Assembly: GCA_052169645.1 (NCBI GenBank)
Contig: JBQNCA010000005.1
Span: forward strand, 29,083 to 93,082
Direction of reading: 5' to 3'
DNA length: 64,000 nucleotides
Source of the DNA: JAIKWW01 sp052169645
GTDB taxonomy: Bacteria; Bacillota; Clostridia; Peptostreptococcales; Anaerovoracaceae
The position numbers and the translations under genes were made by a program. Below, in pieces: positions 27,797 through 36,708 of this stretch. Below the pieces are notes generated by a model, which was not told where the DNA came from, ran no database searches, and saw only the letters and a list, made by a program, of their open reading frames with translations. The stretch's first letter is position 1. The number at the start of each line of letters is the position of its first letter.

Positions 27797-28813
27797 CTAC
27801 CTCTCACCCTTTACCACAGAATCATCATGATCAAGCACCGAATCTATCACCACCGCTTTATTTCCTTTAAAAGTTCCTATTTTTCCGTAAAACCACTGCT
27901 GCCCGCCGACGTCGATTAAAACGGGCGAACCCACAGGTATAGCCAAATTAATGATATCTCCCTCACGCATATGAAACAAATCCTTCAACAATATTTGTTT
28001 GGGGGCAAGCCGTGCTACTATATCCAGTCTGGATTCCTCAATCTGCATCATTATGGATTGCTTTTCTTCTTCTGTCTGAATTTCCTTCTTGCGACTCAGA
28101 AGACTTGCCGACTCCTCTATCCTTTTGAAAATAAAATCCAACAGCTCCGCCGGCAGGCATACATTGAGCTGACCGTATACTTCATTTATACGCACGCTCA
28201 GGGCTACGATTACAACGATTTCTTCCATGCCTATAGCTTGTACAAGACGAGGATTTACTTCCATGCGCTGAAAGCCGAATTCTATATCCATGTAAGGTTC
28301 CCATACATCTCCCATAACCGGTGAAATCTTTGAAACCAAATTTTCGTACAGAGCCATTTCAACATCCGTAATGGTGTTATTGCTGTCCGAGATAGGATCG
28401 TTATCTCCCGTTCCTCCCAACATGCGATCTACAAAACCGTGTATTACGGGTATCGACATTTGAATCAGCACAGGATCCATCGGTTCCTGCGTCTCGACAG
28501 ATAAGGTATCTATAAATGCAAGGACGTCATCTTCCATAAGTGCATTGTTAAATTCATAATACCGCTGTTCCTCCACAGCAAGCAACTCCACCTCTATATC
28601 CATGCGCATTATGCTGGTAAGGTGTGAGGCTATAAGTCGTGCGTAATTTTCGTAAACTCCGCTTATTAATCGCAATCTGTCCTTTGTGAATTTTTTAGGA
28701 GTATGAAAGTCATACTTTTTAGTCTTTTTCTCTTCAACCTCTTCTTCGAGCGTTCCTGATGCTGCAGCGCTCAATAACGCATCTATCTGGCTTTGTGAGA
28801 GAACATCAGCCAT
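27797..28813 (-). CDS. fliM: flagellar motor switch protein
   Basis: FliM binds CheY-P and connects FliG to FliY in the C-ring. The N-terminal CheY-binding peptide is present (LSQSQIDALLSA, residues 5-16). The middle CheC-like domain and C-terminal FliN-like domain follow; the total of 338 residues is typical. An acidic/lysine-rich hinge (EEEVEEKKTKKYDF) lies between peptide and middle domain. The gene follows motB after 40 bases; the fliL gene usual at this point is absent. Confidence 0.95.
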   Translation of the reverse strand: MADVLSQSQIDALLSAAASGTLEEEVEEKKTKKYDFHTPKKFTKDRLRLISGVYENYARLIASHLTSIMRMDIEVELLAVEEQRYYEFNNALMEDDVLAFIDTLSVETQEPMDPVLIQMSIPVIHGFVDRMLGGTGDNDPISDSNNTITDVEMALYENLVSKISPVMGDVWEPYMDIEFGFQRMEVNPRLVQAIGMEEIVVIVALSVRINEVYGQLNVCLPAELLDFIFKRIEESASLLSRKKEIQTEEEKQSIMMQIEESRLDIVARLAPKQILLKDLFHMREGDIINLAIPVGSPVLIDVGGQQWFYGKIGTFKGNKAVVIDSVLDHDDSVVKGER

Positions 28814-28853
28814 TTTTACCCCCTACCCTGCCGCTTTTACAACCTGGTTACGC

Positions 28854-29756
28854 CTAATTTACAATATTCGTATCTATTATATCACTTTGAAGCGCTCCTG
28901 ACTGCTGTGCATTTGCAATATCATTATAAATATTGTCCAAATCTATTTTTGCAGCAGGAGTATCGCTTATTATAAGCTCTACACGTCTGTTTTTCGTGCG
29001 GCCTTCATTCGTCTTAAAATCTCCTATAGGATAATGCTGACCGAAGCCTATGGATTCCATCTTCTTGCCTTCCAAAAATCCTTTTTCCTGCAAATAGATA
29101 AGAACTTCAACTGCTCGATTTGAAGAAAGGAATCTGTCAGTTTCTATATTGTTTGCATGATAAGGATCAGCCTGATTCGTATGCCCTATTACTTGGAGCT
29201 TATAAACCTGATCGGATACCCTCAGGACAGCCTGCCCGAAAATATCCAATATGCTTTTCCCCGTAGCTTTAAGTACGGAGCTGTCTCCGTCAAAAAATAT
29301 ATTGTTACTAAACATTATATATGTATAATCATCGCCGTCAAATAATTTGATTTGATCCTGCAGGTTATTTTCTTCTATATATTGCTTAAGGTACTGAGAA
29401 AGACTCGACATATCCTTCACTTCTTCAACGGACATCTTCTGCTGAGGTTCACCCTCGGTGTCCGGCGACTCCGATACAGATGTGGATGTTTTTCCGCCGT
29501 CAGACATCAGTTTGTCTCCGCTCTCTCCGATTGCGGGAGCATTTTCATCAACTGCATTGGGATCCTGCTGCAAAACCACCTGCTGACTTGTCTTGGCATC
29601 GGGATTGAAGCCTTTTACTAATATCTGCCATTTCTGAGCGTCAAGCTTTGACATGGAAAAAAGCAATACAAAGAAACACATAAGCAGAGTTACCATATCC
29701 GAATATGTTGCCATCCAACCGTCCGCTTTTATCTCTTCCTTAGGTTTTCTTGCCAT
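28854..29756 (-). CDS. motB: flagellar stator protein MotB
   Basis: MotB anchors the stator and carries ions with MotA. One membrane helix (about 18-38) includes the essential ion-binding Asp20 (TYSDMVTLL). The C-terminal OmpA-like peptidoglycan-binding domain (about 145-275) has the conserved VIGHTNQAD and RTKNRRVEL segments. A Ser/Asp-rich stretch (about 60-115) links them. It follows motA by 19 bases. Confidence 0.94.
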   Translation of the reverse strand: MARKPKEEIKADGWMATYSDMVTLLMCFFVLLFSMSKLDAQKWQILVKGFNPDAKTSQQVVLQQDPNAVDENAPAIGESGDKLMSDGGKTSTSVSESPDTEGEPQQKMSVEEVKDMSSLSQYLKQYIEENNLQDQIKLFDGDDYTYIMFSNNIFFDGDSSVLKATGKSILDIFGQAVLRVSDQVYKLQVIGHTNQADPYHANNIETDRFLSSNRAVEVLIYLQEKGFLEGKKMESIGFGQHYPIGDFKTNEGRTKNRRVELIISDTPAAKIDLDNIYNDIANAQQSGALQSDIIDTNIVN

Positions 29757-29775
29757 TATATTTCACCTATAATAA

Positions 29776-30567
29776 TCAGTTGCCGTCATCTTCAAGCTGC
29801 TCACGTTCTTTTTCCGAGAGGAAGGATAACAGCTTTTCCTTGATGAATTTCGGATTTTCGCCTGCCTGTACAGCCAGAATGCCCTCTATTATCATCTGCT
29901 TGCAGAGCATTTCCTTATCATTTGCAGCTGCCAGCTGACTTGAAATAGGCATAAATAGTATATTTGCGAGAATCGAACCGTAAAATGTGGTTATCAGTGC
30001 TATACCCATGTTCTTAGCTAATGTCTGCGCACCGCCCTCGGCATCGAAATCCATTGCCGCAAGCATATTAATCAGACCTATAAGCGTACCCAGCATACCC
30101 ATGGCGGGTCCCAAAGCAACCCCCCTGTCATATACCGCTTTACCCGCCGAATGTCTCGCATCCAACATATCAAGCTCGGATGTAAGTCTCTCTCTTATCT
30201 TATCCGCATCAATGGCATCGACAATCAGAAGCAAAGCTTCTTTGAAAAAGGCATCTTCCTGATTGTTCGCATACTCCTCAAGCGCCAAAAGCCCGCTCTG
30301 TCTTGCAATCTTTGCACATTCCACTATTTGTTCAACTATTTCCGCAGGCTTGAATCTGCTTGAACCGAAAAGCGCAATTTTCAAATGCTTGGGAATATTT
30401 TTGATATCTGCAAGCGGCGTACCGCCTATGATACCGAATAATGTACCGCCCAATACTATATAAATACTCGACATATCTATGAAATTGCCCAAATCTCCCG
30501 AGCTTAAAATACCGTAGGCATTCATGCCCAGGCAGCCTACAAGTCCAATTAATAACGTTAAATTCAT
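29776..30567 (-). CDS. motA: flagellar stator protein MotA
   Basis: MotA forms the four-helix ring subunit of the stator. The start is taken at the ATG with GGAGG 6 bases upstream (263 residues). The family segments ARQSGLLALE and DRGVALGPAMGMLGTLIGLI (the latter in the third helix) are clear. The coupling ion cannot be assigned safely by eye. Confidence 0.95.
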   Translation of the reverse strand: MNLTLLIGLVGCLGMNAYGILSSGDLGNFIDMSSIYIVLGGTLFGIIGGTPLADIKNIPKHLKIALFGSSRFKPAEIVEQIVECAKIARQSGLLALEEYANNQEDAFFKEALLLIVDAIDADKIRERLTSELDMLDARHSAGKAVYDRGVALGPAMGMLGTLIGLINMLAAMDFDAEGGAQTLAKNMGIALITTFYGSILANILFMPISSQLAAANDKEMLCKQMIIEGILAVQAGENPKFIKEKLLSFLSEKEREQLEDDGN

Positions 30568-30621
30568 CAAAAACCTCCAAACCGTTTCAATCGCAAACGC
30601 TCTTTAGCGATTCATACAGCA

Positions 30622-30861
30622 TCAAACATCAGCTTTAGTACCCATACGATCTTTGGCTCTGTTTGTCACCGGTGAGGCTCCGGTCATCATCGCACGTTTG
30701 AAAAGCAATTCTTTTTCTATAATTTCTTCAACAGATTCTTTTACAATAAAATATTCTCTGTTCATAAATACGATTTTGGATTCAGGAATAGAATCTATTA
30801 TCATAATCTGACTTTCGTTTATTACTATAGGGTCACCGTTTAGTCGTGTAAGCTTAATCAT
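30622..30861 (-). CDS. flbD: FlbD family flagellar protein (also SwrD)
   Basis: A small 79-residue protein with the family pattern MIKLTRLNGDPIVIN...IMIIDSIPES. In Bacillus subtilis the homologue SwrD supports swarming by raising flagellar power. The start is chosen at ATG 30861 because GAAGGTG lies 5 bases before it; the longer frame begins with TTG. It stands between flgE and motA as in other clostridial operons. Confidence 0.9.
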   Translation of the reverse strand: MIKLTRLNGDPIVINESQIMIIDSIPESKIVFMNREYFIVKESVEEIIEKELLFKRAMMTGASPVTNRAKDRMGTKADV

Positions 30862-30891
30862 AATTTCACCTTCAATCAAAAATCATATAAT

Positions 30892-30925
30892 GCCGGGCAG
30901 CCGATCCGAAAGATTGCTGCCCGGC
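30892..30925 (-). promoter_or_regulatory. strong hairpin between flgE and flbD
   Basis: A perfect 10-bp GC-rich stem (GCCGGGCAGC and complement, 14-base loop) lies in the 65-bp gap after flgE, followed on the minus strand by ATTATATGATTTTTG rather than an immediate T run. It could be a partial terminator or a 3' stabiliser of flgE mRNA inside the operon. Confidence 0.6.
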
Positions 30926-30944
30926 TTCATTGCTCAGTTATATA

Positions 30945-32396
30945 TTAACCTCTCTTCAGATTTACAAGTTCTTCGAGCATACTGTCCGTAACCGTGATTA
31001 TACGTGAATTCGCCTGATATCCTCTCTGAGTGGTTATCATCTCGGTAAATTCATTTGCCAAATCTACATTGGACATTTCCAAAGTGCCTGATGCCAATTC
31101 TCCCGTAGCACCTTCACCCGGATTTCTTGCTTCAATAAGACCTGTATTTGCCTTGGCTTTAAGATAATTGTCTCCCAATGATTCCAAAGCCATAGGATTA
31201 GGCACATCCGCCACGGCAATTTTTCCTACGGTTATAACCTGATTTGTATCACCGTTTATACCGGTTACTGTACCGTCGCTTCCTACAGATACGGAGCTTA
31301 GCTTCATCGCTGTGGAAATATTCCAGTAGGTCTTTCCATCCACAGTCTGTACAGTCATTTCATAAACAGTCTTTCCCGTTACCGGATCTTTTTCAATACT
31401 TCCGTCCGCAGCTTTTTTCGGAACGAAGGCGTTTACCTGAACAGTGTCGTTTTCACTGTACAGTGTTACCTCCAAAGGATTGCCCTTTGCATCATAAAAT
31501 CCGTTCATAGTATATTTACGAGGAATCTGTATAGCATGAAGCTTATTGGATGTTGACTGCACAACTCCGGTAGCTATGTTCTTTATATATCCCGTCTTCT
31601 CATCTATGGTATAGAGCTTTGGATCCTTGTATTCGGATTTTTCATCGAATACGAAAAGATTTTCCGTCTTTGCGGGATCATACTCGTCAACCTTCAGTGA
31701 AAATGCGAAATTATCCTCTTTTCCCGTAGGGTTTGCAGGTGCATCGCCTTTATATATATACCAGCTCACCTGAGTTCCGTCTATACCGTTGTGAGGTACT
31801 ACGGTATATTTCTGAGCTTTGGCACCTGTAATCGGATTTTCAGGAACGGTAAAAGTAACCGGATTTGACTTGACCTTACCGTCCTTATCTCTATCCTTGA
31901 GGGCCTGTATACCTCTTGCCGAGGAATATCCATGTACATAGCTGCCGTTGCCGTCTACAAAATTCCCCTGTCCGTCAAAACTGAATATACCCACACGAGT
32001 AAAATTAAGGCTTGTAAGAGGTCTCTCATCTCCTACTCCCACAGTTTTTGACGAATTTGTGTATCCCTCCGTATTGTAGCTTCCTACAAGAAAATAGCCG
32101 TTGCCCGAAATCATACAATCGGTAGGATTATCTGTAATGGCTGCTCCGCCGGTTGTAATAATGTTGCTTACCCCTGCCATTTTTACACCATATCCGACCT
32201 GTGAAGGATTGATTCCGCCCTTTACATTAGTCGCTTCCGCTGCCGCCCTGCTGGTAGCATAATAAGTATCCGCAAACGACGAGCGTTCCTTTTTATACCC
32301 ATAGGTATTTACATTTGCTATATTATTTCCTATAACGTCCATTTTAGACTGGTGTGTTTTGAGACCTGCTACAGCCGCATACATTGACTTTACCAT
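30945..32396 (-). CDS. flgE: flagellar hook protein
   Basis: FlgE polymerises into the hook. The N-terminus has the rod/hook signature (MYAAVAGLKTHQSKMDVIGN then NIANVNTYGYK) and the C-terminus the matching coiled-coil motif (SNVDLANEFTEMITTQRGYQ). The middle of the 483-residue protein forms the variable hook domains. This gene is bracketed by two hairpins, one before its ribosome site and one after its stop. Two further rod paralogues lie at 48967-50571. Confidence 0.94.
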   Translation of the reverse strand: MVKSMYAAVAGLKTHQSKMDVIGNNIANVNTYGYKKERSSFADTYYATSRAAAEATNVKGGINPSQVGYGVKMAGVSNIITTGGAAITDNPTDCMISGNGYFLVGSYNTEGYTNSSKTVGVGDERPLTSLNFTRVGIFSFDGQGNFVDGNGSYVHGYSSARGIQALKDRDKDGKVKSNPVTFTVPENPITGAKAQKYTVVPHNGIDGTQVSWYIYKGDAPANPTGKEDNFAFSLKVDEYDPAKTENLFVFDEKSEYKDPKLYTIDEKTGYIKNIATGVVQSTSNKLHAIQIPRKYTMNGFYDAKGNPLEVTLYSENDTVQVNAFVPKKAADGSIEKDPVTGKTVYEMTVQTVDGKTYWNISTAMKLSSVSVGSDGTVTGINGDTNQVITVGKIAVADVPNPMALESLGDNYLKAKANTGLIEARNPGEGATGELASGTLEMSNVDLANEFTEMITTQRGYQANSRIITVTDSMLEELVNLKRG

Positions 32397-32437
32397 ATTC
32401 TAAACGTTCCTTTTCCTTTCAATTTTACAGTCCCGCT

Positions 32438-32465
32438 ATCCGTGGGTGCTTCAGACCCTGCGGAT
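32438..32465 (-). promoter_or_regulatory. hairpin in the flgE leader
   Basis: In the 91-bp gap before flgE, ATCCG pairs with CGGAT and GGGT with ACCC around a 7-base loop, with a small internal loop. It could influence translation or stability of flgE mRNA. No promoter box was identified beside it. Confidence 0.4.
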
Positions 32466-32487
32466 CAGCTTCCGTAAATCGGTCCGG

Positions 32488-32895
32488 CTAAATTATCACG
32501 GCACTGTCTATATTTGTAAAAATATTTTCTTTCATCTCATCCTCGGATACCGCAGTTATTACGATATTATTAGGAATATTTACTATGAATGCTCCGTTGC
32601 CGTCTATGACGATGCAGTCCCTGGAGCCTTTTTCTCTTGCCTTTGAAACGGCTTCTTCCATACGGTCAAGGAATGAATTGTTCAAATCTATCCCTCGCTG
32701 TTCCACTCTTTGCATAGCATGCTTGGAAAATTGAACGCCCTCTCTGTTCCCGACTCTATTTTTATTAAGCTGTTCTTCTAAAAGACTTCCGAAATCCGAG
32801 CCTATACTCTGACTTCTTAGCTGCGCTTCTCTGACTGTAGGAAGCGTTCTCTTCGAGTTTACCTCCGAAAATGAGTTTCTTATAATATCCGACAT
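32488..32895 (-). CDS. flagellar operon protein of the TIGR02530 type
   Basis: This 135-residue protein matches the small conserved protein that lies between flgD and flgE in many Firmicutes. Typical segments are VQFSKHAMQRVEQRGI and AFIVNIPNNIVITAVSEDEM. Its role is not established; position suggests hook assembly. AGGAGG precedes the ATG by 6 bases. Confidence 0.82.
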   Translation of the reverse strand: MSDIIRNSFSEVNSKRTLPTVREAQLRSQSIGSDFGSLLEEQLNKNRVGNREGVQFSKHAMQRVEQRGIDLNNSFLDRMEEAVSKAREKGSRDCIVIDGNGAFIVNIPNNIVITAVSEDEMKENIFTNIDSAVII

Positions 32896-32959
32896 CCTGT
32901 CCTCCTTTTAGCGACAGCTTCCATTGCTGTTACTTGATTTTTTAAGTTGCTGTAAAAAT

Positions 32960-33481
32960 CTAAGAGTTTTTCTTTTCTATCGTATTATCAGTTGAATTTT
33001 CCGCCTTCGGTTCTGTATCCGAGTTTTTCGCAGGCTTTGCCGCTTTATCGGCATGAGTTTTTCCTATGACTGTTATTTCGCTGATATTATAAGGTTCTCC
33101 GTTTACATAAACAAGGGGTGTGTTTTCATAAAAGCTCATCCCTGTAATTGTACCTGTGTTTGTAACCTTCTTACCTGTTTTATCGGTATAGGATGCTGTA
33201 ACATTCTGACCTATAAGGCTTGCAGCATACGATCTTGTATGAGACTGCATTATTTCCTTTGCCGCAGTCACCATAGAGTACGATGCCATCTGCTGAGTCA
33301 TCTGAGAAGTATCCGTATTGTTATACATATCCTGATTTTTCAGCTGTGCGACCATCATAGACAGATAATCTTCAAAATTAAGTGAGCTATCCATTTTTCT
33401 TGAAGCCTTGTTTGCTGTTCTTGCCGCCGCTCTGGCAAGAGGATTATTTGTATCTACAGGTTTACCTATATTTTTCGGCAT
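32960..33481 (-). CDS. flgD: flagellar hook scaffold (hook cap) protein
   Basis: FlgD caps the growing hook. The conserved N-terminal part is clear: LNFEDYLSMMVAQLKNQD then TSQMTQQMASYSMV (about 34-74). A short beta region follows (VTASYTDKTGKKVTNTGTIT), then a Lys/Asp/Ser-rich tail. At 173 residues it is close to short Firmicute FlgD proteins and lacks the large C-terminal FnIII-like domains of enteric forms. Confidence 0.9.
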   Translation of the reverse strand: MPKNIGKPVDTNNPLARAAARTANKASRKMDSSLNFEDYLSMMVAQLKNQDMYNNTDTSQMTQQMASYSMVTAAKEIMQSHTRSYAASLIGQNVTASYTDKTGKKVTNTGTITGMSFYENTPLVYVNGEPYNISEITVIGKTHADKAAKPAKNSDTEPKAENSTDNTIEKKNS

Positions 33482-33498
33482 ATAACCGCACCTCCATA

Positions 33499-34800
33499 TT
33501 AAACGGACCCGCCTTCTACCAGTCCCAACCTGAGCTGTTGTATAAATGAGCTTAAATCATCATCTCCGGCTCCGTTGTTCTGATGTTCGCCTCGATTCTC
33601 TTTACTCTGACCGTTTCCGCCTTCACTGTTATCTCTCATATGTGAATTCGGATCTGCACTGCGTTGAAAAGTCAAATTCGTTTCCTGTCCCGTATTCTGC
33701 TCTATTATCTGTCTGATAGCATTTTCGTTACCTACAAGTGTTCTATGTGTAGCTTCATGAGATGCTTTCATTAATACATGGACTTTTCCGTCGGACAAAC
33801 TTATCTTGATATCAATTCTTCCCAAATTTTCCGGATTTATAGATATCGTAAATTCCTTTATATTATCTGACAGCTTTGTCACTACGGCGTCGGCTACATT
33901 TGCAGTAAGCTGTTGAGATATCTTACCCCCGTCACCGACTTTGATTATCACAGGCTCATCTGTCGTATTTTCGGAATATTTTACCTGTGTCGGTATTGCA
34001 TCATTTTCAATTTTCTTTGAGTTTACTACAGATTCTTCATCTGATTTTATTGACGATATGTCGATTTTCTCGTGTTCAACCCTCAGCTTGGAATTTTCTG
34101 AAGATTTTGTCTCGTGCGTCGATAGCTTAACTTCACCGACATTCGGTTCCTTTACGCTTGACGTCGATGCTTCCGATGAGACCTGAACCTTTACTTGGGG
34201 TTCTGCGTATCGGGCATTTGACTTTACCGGTTCTTCCGATGCTTTAACGCTTATTTCGGGATGTCGATCAAACGGATTCACAACCGCTTCCGTGTGCATT
34301 TCTTCAGAAGGCTTTGCAGCGGCTACATTCAACTCGACTGTTCCCGATGAAGAATTTTCGGATTTTCCACCAATTTCAACCGCCTTTACAGATACTTCTT
34401 CATTTGAAATATCAACATTCATCACTCTGCTTCCGTCAGCTGCCGCAATCATCACAAGCATCTCCGCACAAGTGGATGCTGCAACTGATTCATCCGGATT
34501 TTCGCTGCCGTTTTTTTCCTCATTCAAAGATACGGTGCCGTTTTCACCTTCGGTCGCTTTCGCATCTACCGTTTTCTCTTCGAATTTCATGCTTTCAGGA
34601 TTTTTATCCGGCATAATATTGTCCGATTTTTTTTGAAGCGAATCCGAACTCCTGCTTTCCGAATTCCGTAACGTACTGTTCAGAATGTTTAAAAAGCTGC
34701 TTATGCCGTCTCTGCTTGAATCTGTTTTCTTCCCTGTAAATTGTCCCGATGCAATAATCGAATCGCTCATTTGCGATTGAAGATTTTGCATATTTACCAT
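33499..34800 (-). CDS. fliK: flagellar hook-length control protein
   Basis: FliK measures the hook and switches FlhB. The start is chosen at ATG 34800 because GGAGG lies 7 bases before it; the longer frame is unsupported. The first 300 residues are Ser/Glu/Lys-rich and low in complexity, as expected for the ruler. The C-terminal domain holds the family core (INPENLGRIDIKISLSDGKV, about 320-340), followed by the Asn/Gly-rich end. It lies between fliJ and flgD. Confidence 0.87.
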   Translation of the reverse strand: MVNMQNLQSQMSDSIIASGQFTGKKTDSSRDGISSFLNILNSTLRNSESRSSDSLQKKSDNIMPDKNPESMKFEEKTVDAKATEGENGTVSLNEEKNGSENPDESVAASTCAEMLVMIAAADGSRVMNVDISNEEVSVKAVEIGGKSENSSSGTVELNVAAAKPSEEMHTEAVVNPFDRHPEISVKASEEPVKSNARYAEPQVKVQVSSEASTSSVKEPNVGEVKLSTHETKSSENSKLRVEHEKIDISSIKSDEESVVNSKKIENDAIPTQVKYSENTTDEPVIIKVGDGGKISQQLTANVADAVVTKLSDNIKEFTISINPENLGRIDIKISLSDGKVHVLMKASHEATHRTLVGNENAIRQIIEQNTGQETNLTFQRSADPNSHMRDNSEGGNGQSKENRGEHQNNGAGDDDLSSFIQQLRLGLVEGGSV

Positions 34801-34885
34801 TCCATCACCTCCGATAATGAAACTTATCCGTGAATTTTTTATCACGGGTATTCGGTGCTGTCAGCACCTTAACAGTATTAATTTT

Positions 34886-35326
34886 TCAGGAGCGCAACCG
34901 TTTATTCGAAACAAATTCTTCTATAAAAGCATCCTCTTTTTTCTTTTCATCCGCATTGAATTCTTCCAAACGCTGATCTCGTATCGATTCTATCGAAGCC
35001 GACTCTACCTTTGCTTGAATCATCTTGTGCCTGACAAGGGAAGCCTTTCTTTCAAGCTCTCCCAGCTTCATGATTTCATCTTCAATATGCTCCTGAATAA
35101 ACATGAGATGAGATTGAAGACTTTGATATTCCAGTACACTCAACCCGGATTCCTTCTTTAATTTAAGAGCCGCTTTATACTCCGAATACTCTTCCTTCAA
35201 ACATGAAATATTCAGTTTTTGATCTGCTACGGCATTCTCTGCAGCTGCATATTCCAGTTTTATCGTATTGAGATTTTGGTCCTTGAAACGCTGTACGCTT
35301 TCCAGACTGAATTTGAATTTTCCCAT
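34886..35326 (-). CDS. fliJ: flagellar export chaperone / ATPase stalk protein
   Basis: FliJ is the coiled-coil stalk in the FliI ATPase ring. The 146-residue protein is almost entirely helical with heptad-like Leu/Ile spacing and starts with KFKFSLESVQRFKDQ, a pattern typical of the family. It follows fliI after 47 bases, a gap that holds a sigma-28-like box. Confidence 0.88.
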   Translation of the reverse strand: MGKFKFSLESVQRFKDQNLNTIKLEYAAAENAVADQKLNISCLKEEYSEYKAALKLKKESGLSVLEYQSLQSHLMFIQEHIEDEIMKLGELERKASLVRHKMIQAKVESASIESIRDQRLEEFNADEKKKEDAFIEEFVSNKRLRS

Positions 35327-35350
35327 GGTTTTACTGCTCCCATAAATATA

Positions 35351-35373
35351 TTATCGGCACTTATTTCAAATTC
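35351..35373 (-). promoter_or_regulatory. possible sigma-28 promoter before fliJ
   Basis: On the minus strand GCCGATAA (35358-35351) exactly matches the sigma-28 -10 consensus, 25 bases before fliJ. Fifteen bases upstream is TTAG, only half matching the TAAA -35 element. It lies in the fliI-fliJ gap. A chance match is possible. Confidence 0.35.
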
Positions 35374-36681
35374 CTAATCCTTTAATATCGTTCTCATTTC
35401 CTCCAATATTTCTTCATATTGGAAGGACTCTCCTATATTCTGCTTCAAAAATTCTTCTACACGGGGCATTTTTTCTATAGCTCTGTCGAGACGGGTATTT
35501 GAGCCTTTTTTATATGCCCCTATGGAAATCATATCCGCATTTTCTTCGTATCTCGCCATTATATCTCTGATCTGAGATGCCATTTCCCTATGCTCGGAAG
35601 AAACTATGGAATTCATAAGTCTTGATATGCTTTGACTTATGTCTATGGCCGGATAATGATTCTGGTGCGCCAGCTTACGGGACATTACTATATGACCGTC
35701 TACTATACCTCGCACGGTATCCGATATAGGCTCGTTGGTGTCATCGCCCTCTACTAAAACGGTATATATTGCGGTAATCGATCCGTTATCAAAATTTCCG
35801 CTTCGCTCCAAAAGTTTCGGAAGCTCCGCATATATTGACGGTGTGTAGCCTCTGGCTATAGGCGGCTCTCCTACGGCAAGCCCCATTTCCCGATGAGCCA
35901 TTGCAAAGCGTGTAAGCGAATCCATCATCAATAAAACATCCTTCCCTTGATTTTTAAAATATTCCGCTATCGCCGTAGCCACCATAGGACATTTCATTCG
36001 CAGCATCGACGATTGATCCGAGGTTGCAACTATTACAACCGAACGTCGCATGCCTTCAGCACCCAGCTCCTTTTGGACAAATTCCTTAACTTCTCTGCCA
36101 CGTTCCCCGACAAGTGCTATAACATTTAAGTCCGCTTTTGAATATTTTGCAATCATTCCCATCAGCGTACTCTTGCCCACGCCCGAACCTGCAAAAATAC
36201 CCATGCGCTGTCCTTTTCCTATGCTTATCATTCCGTCTATAGCTTTAATTCCGAATGAAAGCCTGTCCTTTATAGGCGGACGGGAAAGCGGATTTATGTA
36301 ACTGCTTCCGACAGGATAGCGTTCCGCAGCTTCAAATGAACCGAGCTCATCTATAGGATTGCACAATGCGTCAACAACTCTTCCTAAAAGAAAATCGCCC
36401 ACGGGAATTTCCAGTGAGCGACCGGTATTTCTGACAAAATCGCCGGGAGCTACACCTTCCAAATCGGCGTACGGCATGAGTATGGCGGCATCATTTTTAA
36501 ATCCGACAACCTCTACGGAAATTCCTTCACTGCCGGCACGTGTGAGAACCTTTGCTATATCACCTACACGTGCTTTCAATCCTGATGCCTCTATACTCAT
36601 TCCTATTACGTTTTCGATTTTACCTATCGTGCTGACCGTTTCGGCGTTTTTTATCATTCTTGCTACATTATTGAAGTACAT
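35374..36681 (-). CDS. fliI: flagellum-specific ATPase
   Basis: FliI is the export ATPase, related to F1 beta. Walker A is GSGVGKST at residues 165-172; VALVGERGREVKEF and LLMMDSLTRFAMAHRE follow in the expected places. Length 435 is normal. GGAG is 10 bases before the ATG. It follows fliH and precedes fliJ. Confidence 0.96.
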   Translation of the reverse strand: MYFNNVARMIKNAETVSTIGKIENVIGMSIEASGLKARVGDIAKVLTRAGSEGISVEVVGFKNDAAILMPYADLEGVAPGDFVRNTGRSLEIPVGDFLLGRVVDALCNPIDELGSFEAAERYPVGSSYINPLSRPPIKDRLSFGIKAIDGMISIGKGQRMGIFAGSGVGKSTLMGMIAKYSKADLNVIALVGERGREVKEFVQKELGAEGMRRSVVIVATSDQSSMLRMKCPMVATAIAEYFKNQGKDVLLMMDSLTRFAMAHREMGLAVGEPPIARGYTPSIYAELPKLLERSGNFDNGSITAIYTVLVEGDDTNEPISDTVRGIVDGHIVMSRKLAHQNHYPAIDISQSISRLMNSIVSSEHREMASQIRDIMARYEENADMISIGAYKKGSNTRLDRAIEKMPRVEEFLKQNIGESFQYEEILEEMRTILKD

Positions 36682-36708
36682 ATGAGTACATCTCCTCCAT
36701 ACGGCAGA

